DNA of 32,993 nucleotides, taken from the NCBI RefSeq assembly GCF_000308375.1, contig NZ_BAFQ01000058.1:1-32993 (forward strand), written 5' to 3'. The DNA comes from Nocardia aobensis NBRC 100429. Lineage in GTDB: Bacteria > Actinomycetota > Actinomycetes > Mycobacteriales > Mycobacteriaceae. The notes beneath the pieces were generated by a model. The model saw only the letters and a list, made by a program, of their open reading frames with translations, made no database searches and was not told where the DNA came from. The position numbers were made by a program, and so were the translations under genes. Positions 1 through 6,645 of this stretch are shown piece after piece. Every line of letters begins with the position of its first letter. Positions within the stretch are counted from its first letter, which is position 1.

Positions 1-396
1 GCCTGCTGCGGCCACCTCGGCGACCAGGCCGACGACCATCCAGTCACCAGGGCTGCCCGCGAACTGGCCGAACTTCACCTCGCCCGCCGCTGCTCCCCGG
101 TCCGCGCGGCGGAGATCGACTGTCGCAGAAGGGAAATCGTCGTCCGCATCGACCGCTGGGTCAGCGACCGCACCGCCGCCGCGGCCCATGCGCGTTCCCT
201 CGGCGCGGCCGTCGACGGACTCGCCGCCGCCCAGGTCCGCGCCACCGTGCTGCTGCGCGAGGCCGAGACGGTCGACGACGAACGAGTCAGGGCCGCTTGG
301 TTTCTGGTCGGATCGCTGGCCGACTGGTGGGGCGAACTGGTCGAGCAGCACCTCGGCACCGCTCGCCCGCGCCGGCGTCCGCGCGGTGCGCGATAA
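1..396 (+). CDS. DUF4254-like protein, 3' part (5' end outside window)
   Basis: An open frame runs from the first base to a TAA at 394-396, giving 131 visible residues; no start is visible, so the gene probably begins to the left. The pattern is a helix ending RELAELH, then EIDCRRREIV, then RIDRWV, then AHARSLGAAVDGLA and a C-terminal helix with DWW. This resembles DUF4254 proteins, small helical proteins of unknown function that are common in Nocardia. The tail is arginine-rich (last ten residues mostly R, P, A, G). The gene is convergent with the methyltransferase that ends 11 bases further on. Function unknown; family assignment is from remembered pattern, not a search. An ORF at 188-457 in another frame lacks this family pattern and is taken as a shadow. 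Confidence 0.6.
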   Translation, partial: ACCGHLGDQADDHPVTRAARELAELHLARRCSPVRAAEIDCRRREIVVRIDRWVSDRTAAAAHARSLGAAVDGLAAAQVRATVLLREAETVDDERVRAAWFLVGSLADWWGELVEQHLGTARPRRRPRGAR

Positions 397-407
397 CGCG
401 GGTGGCC

Positions 408-1502
408 CTACACCGGCCGTGCCTCGATCACGGATTCCGGTGACACCGTCGCGGTGATGCGGGTCAGCGCGAAACCGCAGCGCGCGAGCAGGTCGCGGTA
501 ATCACCGGCGGTGCGCTCGCGGCCGCCACTGTTGATCAGCATCTCCAGGTCGGTGTACTTACCCGGATGCGGGCGATTGTCCTGGGGCAGCACGATTTCC
601 ACGATGATCAACCGGGCGTGGGACGTCATCGCGGCGCGCACGGTGCGCAGGATCTGTTCGGCACGCGCATCCGGCCAATCGTGAACCACATGTTTGAGCA
701 GATACGCCTCCGCGCCCGCCGGAACCGATTCGAAGAAGGACCCCGCCGTCACCTCGGCCCGCTCGTCGAATCCCGCGGCCGCGAAGCGCTCCGCCGCACC
801 GGCTACCACATCGGGCAGATCGAACAGCACGCCCCGGGTTTCGGGTGCGCGCGAGAGGATTTCGGTGAGCATCGCGCCGTGCCCGCCGCCCACATCGACG
901 ATCGTCGAGAAGCGCCCGAAATCGTAAGCGGCGAACAACGATTCCGTGGTGAGCGATCCGATGCTGGTCATCGCGCGGTCGAACAGGTCGCCGAATTGAC
1001 GGTCGGTGCGGATGTATTCGAAGAAGGGAGCGCCGTCCACCTGCGGCCCCACCGGATTTCCCGTGCGCACCGCGTCGACCACATGCGTCCAATGCGCCCG
1101 ATGTGTGGCCGACCCGAAGAACAGGGCCGCATCACGCAGCGATTCCGGAGAGTCGCGGCACAGGGCCCGGGCGGGCGGGGTCAGCGCGTAGCGGCCGTCG
1201 CGGCGCTGCGCGAAGATGCCGTGACTGATCAGCAGCCGCAACAACCGGCGCAGCGCGTCCTCGTCCGCACCCACGCGCCGCGCCAGTTCCGCACCGGTGA
1301 GCGGCCCCTGCGCCAGCTCATCGGCGATCCCCAGTGCCGCGGCCGCATGAATGGCCTGCGCCAACCACCCCGCTGCCAGCAACTCCATCAACGACAGCGG
1401 TGCCGGCGCCAACCGCCGATAGGCTTCGCCCAGCGCGTAGCGAACGGTCCCGACGGCCCGCACCAGCGGTAGCGGCGGCAGTTTCGGTAACCCGAACACC
1501 AT
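408..1502 (-). CDS. SAM-dependent O-methyltransferase (Methyltransf_2 type)
   Basis: 364 residues. Likely transfers a methyl group from SAM to a hydroxyl of a small aromatic or polyketide-like metabolite in the cytoplasm. An N-terminal winged-helix dimerisation domain (LAQAIHAAAALGIADELA through ALRRLLRLL) is followed by a Rossmann domain. That domain has the SAM-binding VDVGGGHGAM motif and the LLKHVVHDWPD segment, whose histidine is the usual catalytic base of plant-type and actinomycete O-methyltransferases. The start is set by GGAGGAG ending 6 nt before the ATG at 1500-1502; the frame stays open 32 codons further up to 1598, but without a ribosome site. It lies 92 bases downstream of the amidase on the same strand. 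Substrate unknown. Confidence 0.88.
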   Translation of the reverse strand: MVFGLPKLPPLPLVRAVGTVRYALGEAYRRLAPAPLSLMELLAAGWLAQAIHAAAALGIADELAQGPLTGAELARRVGADEDALRRLLRLLISHGIFAQRRDGRYALTPPARALCRDSPESLRDAALFFGSATHRAHWTHVVDAVRTGNPVGPQVDGAPFFEYIRTDRQFGDLFDRAMTSIGSLTTESLFAAYDFGRFSTIVDVGGGHGAMLTEILSRAPETRGVLFDLPDVVAGAAERFAAAGFDERAEVTAGSFFESVPAGAEAYLLKHVVHDWPDARAEQILRTVRAAMTSHARLIIVEIVLPQDNRPHPGKYTDLEMLINSGGRERTAGDYRDLLARCGFALTRITATVSPESVIEARPV

Positions 1503-1594
1503 GCACAACTCCTCCGAGAGACGGACAGGTCGCGCTCCGCAGCCTACGGCCTCAGCGGGAGTGTCGGCGTATCGCCGGAGAAATCGCTGTCCGG

Positions 1595-3256
1595 TCACGT
1601 GTTGACGGCGCTGGTGGTCGGGATGAAGTTGAATGCGGGGGCTCCGGCGTCGGTGTTGGTCGGGTCGGGGCCGTCGCCGGGGGCCACGGGGCCGATCTCG
1701 GGCAGTGTGCGCGGATTCGGGAGCAATGAGGGCATGTCACGCCATGCGGTGTCCGCGGCCTGCAATTCGAGTCCGATGGCGATGAGGTCGGCTTCCGCCC
1801 AGGGCTTTCCACCGAGCTGCACGCCGAACGGCAGACCGGTGGCGGCGGATCGGCCCGCCGGCAGGGCCAGGACCGGTGTGCCGGTGTAGTTGGCCCACAT
1901 CATCGGGATATCGCAGGGGCCGATGAGGGAAATCGGGCCGATGTCATCGCGTTTCGAGCTGTCGGTGATCGCACCGGGGAGAATCACCGCGTCGAGCCGG
2001 TTGTCGGCGAACAACTGGTTGTACCGGCGCTGGAATCGCGCACGGTCGCGTTCCAGCTGCCAGTAGTCGGAGGCGGGCGCGGCCAGCGCCGCCAGTGCCA
2101 TCGCCACGACCGCGGCGCTCTCGGTCCGATAGAGCGACAGCCTGTCCGACCACTGCCGATGGAACATCCCCAGCTCCACCGCATCACCGGTGGCCAGCGC
2201 GAGCGGTGGTGTCGGCATGGCGACCTCCACCGTCTCGCCGCCCAGCGCGGTGACCAGCCCGAGGAAGCGGGTGAACAACGTGCCGAGTGCCGGGGGAAGT
2301 GGGTGAACGAATTCCGTCGGCACTCCGAAACGCTTGCCCGACAACGGTGTCACACCACCGGTAGCCGTCAGCGGGAAGCCGTCCTCCGGTGGCGCCGGCG
2401 CCACACCGGTCACCGGGTCGTTCGGATCGGGACCCACCATGGCCGACAGCAGCAGGGACGCGTCCGCGACGCTGTGCCCCATCGGACTGGGATGGTCCCT
2501 GGTCCACATCACGGGGATGAGGCCGTAGCGGCTACATCGGCCGAATGTCGGCTTGATGGCGGTGACTCCGGCCCGGGACGCGGGGATGCGGATCGAACCA
2601 CCGGTATCGGATCCGATCGACAGCGGGGCGAATCGGGCCGCCAGCGCCGCCGCGCTACCGCCCGACGAACCGCCGATGGATTCGCTGATATCCCAGGGGT
2701 TTCCGACCTGTGGAGTGTCGGTGGCCATCGCGAATTCGGCGGTGTGCACGTGCCCGATCAGGACCGCGCCCGCCTCGCGCAGCCGCCGCCAGACCGTCGC
2801 GTCCCCGGCGGCGACATTGCCGTCGAGAACGCGGCTCGACGCGGTGACCGGCAGTCCCGCGGCCGCGTAGATGTCCTTGACCGCGATCGGGAGTCCGCAG
2901 ATCAGCGGTGCGTTCCCGGCCGCCAGTCGTTGCGCGGCCCGCTCTGCCTGCTGATGGGCGAGCTCGGGATAGGTACGAACCCACGCGGTGGTCGCGCCGT
3001 CGTAGGTCGCGCTGCGGCGCAAGCAGGCGTCGAGCAGTTCGGCCGGATGCAGCCGGCGGGTCTGTAGCAGCGCGGATGCCTCCGTGGCGGTCAGCAGTGC
3101 CGGATCCGTGGTGGCGATATCGGACGGATTCGGCAGCGGTGCATGCCGGGAGACGGTGCGCGCGCCCGCGACCGGCGCGCTACGCGCCACGGTCGCGGCG
3201 GCGAGGCCGAGGCCGGCCGCCCGAAAGAGCGCCCTGCGCGAGGAAGCTGCATGCAT
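1595..3256 (-). CDS. Exported amidase-signature hydrolase
   Basis: 553 residues. Hydrolyses an amide bond, substrate unknown. The N-terminus (SSRRALFRAAGLGLAAATVA) has a twin-arginine-like motif and a short hydrophobic stretch, so Tat export is likely. The amidase-signature triad is present: Lys127 in AVKDIY, Ser197 in GGSSGGS (cis-Ser) and Ser221 in SDTGGSIRIPA (nucleophile). Length fits the family plus a signal peptide. I chose the ATG at 3254-3256 because it gives the signal peptide directly; the frame extends 14 codons to a GTG at 3298. A promoter-like pair and a palindrome lie 70-120 bases upstream. It could be grouped with the methyltransferase downstream, but a 92-base gap makes cotranscription uncertain. 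Confidence 0.87.
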   Translation of the reverse strand: MHAASSRRALFRAAGLGLAAATVARSAPVAGARTVSRHAPLPNPSDIATTDPALLTATEASALLQTRRLHPAELLDACLRRSATYDGATTAWVRTYPELAHQQAERAAQRLAAGNAPLICGLPIAVKDIYAAAGLPVTASSRVLDGNVAAGDATVWRRLREAGAVLIGHVHTAEFAMATDTPQVGNPWDISESIGGSSGGSAAALAARFAPLSIGSDTGGSIRIPASRAGVTAIKPTFGRCSRYGLIPVMWTRDHPSPMGHSVADASLLLSAMVGPDPNDPVTGVAPAPPEDGFPLTATGGVTPLSGKRFGVPTEFVHPLPPALGTLFTRFLGLVTALGGETVEVAMPTPPLALATGDAVELGMFHRQWSDRLSLYRTESAAVVAMALAALAAPASDYWQLERDRARFQRRYNQLFADNRLDAVILPGAITDSSKRDDIGPISLIGPCDIPMMWANYTGTPVLALPAGRSAATGLPFGVQLGGKPWAEADLIAIGLELQAADTAWRDMPSLLPNPRTLPEIGPVAPGDGPDPTNTDAGAPAFNFIPTTSAVNT

Positions 3257-3325
3257 GATCGTCCGCCCCGGATCCGTGCGGCGGTGAATGTGAATCACTG
3301 CCGTTTCTTATGTGGAAGCCTCGAA

Positions 3326-3353
3326 ATTATCAGTCCCGCCGTCGCTTTGACAC
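3326..3353 (-). promoter_or_regulatory. Candidate promoter of the amidase gene
   Basis: Read on the minus strand, GTGTCA (3353-3348) and GATAAT (3331-3326) are separated by 16 bases. The -10 matches the SigA consensus at five of six positions and sits in a locally AT-rich stretch. A transcript would start near 3319, giving a leader of about 60 nt before the ATG at 3256. Position and orientation fit the amidase only; prediction by eye. Confidence 0.4.
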
Positions 3354-3354
3354 A

Positions 3355-3374
3355 GTAGCCGCCGAATCGGCTAC
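3355..3374. promoter_or_regulatory. Palindrome next to amidase promoter
   Basis: GTAGCCG, six bases, CGGCTAC: a perfect 7+7 inverted repeat ending one base from the candidate -35 of the amidase promoter. This is a typical place for an activator or repressor dimer. The half-sites differ from the TetR operator at 4142-4187, so the nearby TetR protein is not the obvious ligand. No regulator is assigned. The remaining bases to 3545 show nothing else I can support. Confidence 0.4.
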
Positions 3375-3545
3375 CGCAATCCCATGAAATCTGGGTGTCG
3401 GCCGGGAGTTGCCGCCGGGTACGGGAGGCGTCGCGCGTCCCCTGCGTCACGTTCGGTATGTCGTCGAATCGCGACCGGCGTGAGAACTGGATCGGGTGAT
3501 GATCCGGCCCGCTGCCTCACCCACGATCCGAGCTGATCTCTCCGG

Positions 3546-4118
3546 TCACCGCCGGGTAGCCGAAAGTAGCTGCGCGGCAGCGGCTTCGGCGGTCGAGGCG
3601 GCGGCTGTCTCGCCGGTGATGCCGGCGGTGACGATGGCTCCCTCGGCGAGCAGGTAGATCGCGTCGGCGGCGTCGGATCCGGTGGCGGCGACCCACCCGG
3701 CGATCATGTCGTGGAAGGCGGCCTTGTGCGCGCGCACTTCCGCGCGGACGGCCGGTGACTCGGCACCGAGTTCGCCGTGCATGTTGATCCAGGCGCAACC
3801 GCGAAAACCCTGCTCGCCGAACCAGTCTCGTAGCCAGTGGAAGACCGCCTCGACACGCCGGAGCGGATCGTCGACGCGTTCGACGTACCGGGCCAGCGCC
3901 TGGCGCCACCGTTCGTCGCGGCGGCGCAGCATCGCCACGACCAGGTCTTCCTTGGTCGGATACAGGGTGTAGATCCGCTTGAGCGACAGGCCGGACGCGT
4001 CGCGGATCCGATCCATTCCGACGGCCTGGACGCCGTGCGTGTACATCAACTCCTCGGCGGCGTCGAGCAGCGCCGCGCGGTCGGACGCATTCCGTTCGGC
4101 GCTGAGCGTGGCGGGCAT
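3546..4118 (-). CDS. TetR/AcrR-family repressor
   Basis: 190 residues, normal length. The N-terminal helix-turn-helix has the TetR pattern: [22 protein letters not shown], then [24 protein letters not shown]. The C-terminal ligand domain ([23 protein letters not shown]) resembles the TetR_C_11/16-like group. The start ATG at 4116-4118 has AAGGGAG eight bases upstream. It is divergent from the DUF1348 gene at 4210 and the 91-base gap holds a perfect inverted repeat. The natural reading is autorepression plus repression of the DUF1348 gene, released by an unknown ligand. That is inference from layout. Confidence 0.9.
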   Translation of the reverse strand: MPATLSAERNASDRAALLDAAEELMYTHGVQAVGMDRIRDASGLSLKRIYTLYPTKEDLVVAMLRRRDERWRQALARYVERVDDPLRRVEAVFHWLRDWFGEQGFRGCAWINMHGELGAESPAVRAEVRAHKAAFHDMIAGWVAATGSDAADAIYLLAEGAIVTAGITGETAAASTAEAAAAQLLSATRR

Positions 4119-4131
4119 GGCCGGGACTCCC

Positions 4132-4161
4132 TTGACATCGAGAACGTTCGTTCCCTACCGT
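4132..4161 (+). promoter_or_regulatory. Promoter of the DUF1348 gene
   Basis: TTGACA at 4132-4137 is a perfect -35 box; TACCGT at 4156-4161 fits the actinobacterial TANNNT -10 after an 18-base spacer. The left half of the TetR operator (4142-4153) lies inside the spacer, so a bound repressor would block polymerase directly. Predicted leader is about 42 nt. Confidence 0.6.
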
Positions 4162-4187
4162 AACGCATCGGTGGAGAACGAACGTTC
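4142..4187. promoter_or_regulatory. TetR operator, paired inverted repeats
   Basis: GAACGTTCGTTC at 4142-4153 is the exact reverse complement of GAACGAACGTTC at 4176-4187, with 22 bases between. Each half also contains its own palindrome GAACGTTC (4142-4149 and 4180-4187), so there may be two dimer sites arranged symmetrically. It lies wholly inside the divergent TetR/DUF1348 gap and overlaps the promoter spacer. Sequence symmetry is seen directly; ligand assignment to the adjacent TetR is inference. Confidence 0.78.
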
Positions 4188-4209
4188 CCCGTGGAGAGGC
4201 AGGAATCCG

Positions 4210-4671
4210 ATGTCCGAAGCTCGACCGCCCTATCCGCCGTTCACCCTGGAAACCGCCGCGCAGAAAGTGCAGGCGGCCGAGGATGCGTGGAACACCCGGG
4301 ATCCGCACCGGGTCGCGCTCGCCTACACCCCCGACTCCACCTGGCGGAACCGGGACGAATTCGTCACCGGCCGTGCGCAGATCGTCGAATTCCTGACCGC
4401 GAAATGGGAACGTGAACTCGACTACGCGCTGCGTAAGAGCCTGTGGGGATTTCGCGGAAACCGCATGGCCGTCCGGTTCCAGTACGAATGGCACGACCGT
4501 ACCGGTCAATGGTGGCGCAGCTATGGCAACGAGCTGTGGGAATTCACCGACCAGGGATTGATGGCACGTCGGGAGGCGAGCATCAACGACGTGCCGATCA
4601 CCGAGGCGGATCGCCGGATATTCGGCCCGCGCCCGGCCGAGGAGCACGGGGTGGACATCCCCCTGCGGTAG
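4210..4671 (+). CDS. DUF1348 / SnoaL-like NTF2-fold protein
   Basis: 153 residues. Matches the DUF1348 family of nuclear-transport-factor-2-like proteins: [21 protein letters not shown], then [42 protein letters not shown] and [11 protein letters not shown]2 folds form a cone-shaped pocket that binds or isomerises small hydrophobic molecules, but the reaction for this family is not established. The ATG at 4210 has AGGCAGGA upstream and follows the promoter and operator described; upstream codons in the frame lie inside the TetR gene. It is likely a single-gene unit induced when the TetR ligand is present, so it may act on or sense that ligand. Confidence 0.88.
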   Translation: MSEARPPYPPFTLETAAQKVQAAEDAWNTRDPHRVALAYTPDSTWRNRDEFVTGRAQIVEFLTAKWERELDYALRKSLWGFRGNRMAVRFQYEWHDRTGQWWRSYGNELWEFTDQGLMARREASINDVPITEADRRIFGPRPAEEHGVDIPLR

Positions 4672-4690
4672 TCACCGGTACGGGCGGTGA
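4672..4690. terminator. Small hairpin between convergent genes
   Basis: TCACCG, seven bases, CGGTGA fills the 19-base gap between the stops of the DUF1348 gene and the 2-hydroxyacid dehydrogenase. The stem is only 6 bp and there is no T tract, so it is a weak candidate bidirectional terminator. Confidence 0.3.
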
Positions 4691-5620
4691 TCAGTAACCG
4701 GCCTCCGGATCGATCCGTGCGAGGAGCTCACGCCCCTGCGCGAAGCGGGTGACGTTCGCGGCGACGTGGTCGGCGAAGGCGGCTGTACGCAGCTGCGGCG
4801 GATTGGAATCGTGCGGGGTGATGATCGCATTCGGCAGGTCCCAGAGCGGATGGCCGTCGGGGAGCGGTTCGGGATCGGTGACGTCCAGGCCCGCCCCGCC
4901 GACGGCGCCCTCCCGCAGTGCGGCGACCAGGGCTTCGGTGTCGATGAGCGACCCGCGGGCGACATTGATCACCCACGAATGCGGTTTCAGTTGGGTCAGT
5001 TCGTCCTTGCCGATCAGGTGGCGGGTGCCCTCGGTCGCGGGCGCGGCGACGACCACGTGATCGGTGCGGGCCCAGATTTCCGGAATCCGTTCCGCGGGAA
5101 TCGTTTCCACCACATGGGGGGCGTCGATCGGGCGGCCGGAGCGGTTGACGGCGATCACCCGGGCTCCGAACGGCTCCAGCATGGCGATGACCTCACGGCC
5201 GATCCCGCCCGCGCCGACGACCGCGACGGTCGCCCCGCGCAAGGTGCCTATATGCGGAAAGAACTCGGTCTGCCGCCAGCTGTGGGCGCGGATGTGCTCC
5301 GGCAGGTAGCGCACCCCCGCGAGCAGCAGCGCCATCGTCCCCTCGGCAACGCTCTTGGCGAAAGCGCCTGCCGCCGAGGTGAATACCACGCTCGGATGGC
5401 GTTCGAAGATGCCGGCGTCGAAGAACTCCTCGACCCCGGCCGAGTACAACTGCACCCACTCGATAGACTCGGGCAGGTCGGGAAATCCGTTCGGCCCGCC
5501 GTCCCACACCAGCGCCCGCGCGTCGCTCAGCTCCGAAAGCCGTGCTCCCGCGCCGGTGATCGCCTGCTCCAGAAGGTCATTGGTGAGCGGTGCCAGTGCG
5601 ATGCGGACTGCGCCGGTCAT
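4691..5620 (-). CDS. D-isomer 2-hydroxyacid dehydrogenase
   Basis: 309 residues, normal length. Reduces a 2-keto acid to the D-2-hydroxy acid, or the reverse. The Rossmann motif VVGAGGIG (about residues 122-129) is followed by AVNRSG, where Asn-Arg-Ser in place of an acidic residue suggests NADP(H). The catalytic trio is visible: Arg in NVARGSLID, Glu in DVTDPEPLPDGHPLW, His in ITPHDSNP. The start ATG (5618-5620) overlaps the stop of the LigD-like gene as ATGA. AAGGAG sits 10 bases upstream, so the two are probably translationally coupled. Why a metabolic dehydrogenase follows DNA repair genes is not clear; the natural substrate is unknown. Confidence 0.9.
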   Translation of the reverse strand: MTGAVRIALAPLTNDLLEQAITGAGARLSELSDARALVWDGGPNGFPDLPESIEWVQLYSAGVEEFFDAGIFERHPSVVFTSAAGAFAKSVAEGTMALLLAGVRYLPEHIRAHSWRQTEFFPHIGTLRGATVAVVGAGGIGREVIAMLEPFGARVIAVNRSGRPIDAPHVVETIPAERIPEIWARTDHVVVAAPATEGTRHLIGKDELTQLKPHSWVINVARGSLIDTEALVAALREGAVGGAGLDVTDPEPLPDGHPLWDLPNAIITPHDSNPPQLRTAAFADHVAANVTRFAQGRELLARIDPEAGY

Positions 5621-6624
5621 GCGTCGTGTGCTCCTTCGTCTTCGTCGAGGTCCACCTCGACCCGGTCGCGGTCGGCCCATTCCAGCAGCGTATTCAGGTC
5701 GAAGACCGCGTCGTCGATACCCGCGTGCAGATCGCCGAGTTCGGCGTAGCGGGCGGGGACGGTGTTGATGGTGAAGTCGTTCGGTTCGATATCGGGAATT
5801 TCGTTCCACCGCACCGGTGTCGAGACGGTGGCGGCGGCATTGCCGCGTACCGAGTAGGCGGCGGCGATCGTATGGTCGCGAGCGTTCTGGTTGTAGTCGA
5901 CGAACAGCAGTGCCGGATCGCGATCGCGGCGCCACCACGTGGTGGTCACATCGTCGGGGGCGCGGCGCTCGACCTCCTGTGCGAAGGCCAGCGCGGCGCG
6001 GCGCACCTGCTGGAAGCCGTGCTCGGGCGCGATGCGCACGTAGATGTGCAGGCCGTGCCCGCCGGAGGTCTTGGGCCAGCCGACCGCACCCAGCTCGTCG
6101 AGGACCTCGTGCGCGACCTCCGCGACACGCTGGACCCGCGACCACGGGCAATCCGGCATCGGATCCAGATCGATGCGCCATTCATCGGGCTTCTCGGTGT
6201 CGAAGCGGCGCGAGTTCCACGGATGGAACTCCACCGTCGACATCTGCACCGCCCAGATCACGTCCGCCAGTTCCCGCACGCACAGTTCGTCCGCGTGCCG
6301 GTTGTAGCGCGGAAAGTGCACGCGCACGGTGGGAATCCAGTCCGGCGCCCCCGCCGGGAGCCGCTTCTGATGCACCTTCCCGCCCGGCAATCCCTTCGGG
6401 AAGCGGTGCAGCATGCACGGCCGGTCCCGCAGGGCGTTGACGATTCCGTCGCCGACACTCAGGTAGTACTGCACCAGATCGAGTTTGGTCGCCTCGAGCT
6501 CCGGGAAGTACACCCGATCCGGATTCGACACCCGCACCGTATGCTCGCCGACCGTCAACTCCACGGCCGGCGTCGACTTACTGGTCACCGGATCGACGAT
6601 AGTGGGTGATCGATCGCCGGGCAC
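5617..6624 (-). CDS. Stand-alone LigD-type polymerase/primase (PrimPol) domain protein
   Basis: 335 residues. Belongs to the archaeo-eukaryotic primase-like polymerase domain of bacterial NHEJ ligase LigD, here without ligase or nuclease domains, as in mycobacterial PrimPol/PolD proteins. Visible motifs: VSNPDRVYFPE, DRPCMLHRFPKG, the metal-binding DLDP (Asp152 and Asp154), SGGHGLHIYV (about 187-196) and a C-terminal WADRDRVEVDLDEDEG acidic tail. These enzymes add NTPs or dNTPs at gaps and broken ends. The start is uncertain: GTG at 6622-6624 is the longest, 21 bases after the recQ-like stop, and no clear ribosome site is visible. It is probably cotranscribed with recQ and the dehydrogenase. 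No ku or ligase gene is in the window. Confidence 0.9.
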   Translation of the reverse strand: MPGDRSPTIVDPVTSKSTPAVELTVGEHTVRVSNPDRVYFPELEATKLDLVQYYLSVGDGIVNALRDRPCMLHRFPKGLPGGKVHQKRLPAGAPDWIPTVRVHFPRYNRHADELCVRELADVIWAVQMSTVEFHPWNSRRFDTEKPDEWRIDLDPMPDCPWSRVQRVAEVAHEVLDELGAVGWPKTSGGHGLHIYVRIAPEHGFQQVRRAALAFAQEVERRAPDDVTTTWWRRDRDPALLFVDYNQNARDHTIAAAYSVRGNAAATVSTPVRWNEIPDIEPNDFTINTVPARYAELGDLHAGIDDAVFDLNTLLEWADRDRVEVDLDEDEGAHDA

Positions 6625-6645
6625 CGCACGCGCCGCGTCCGTACC

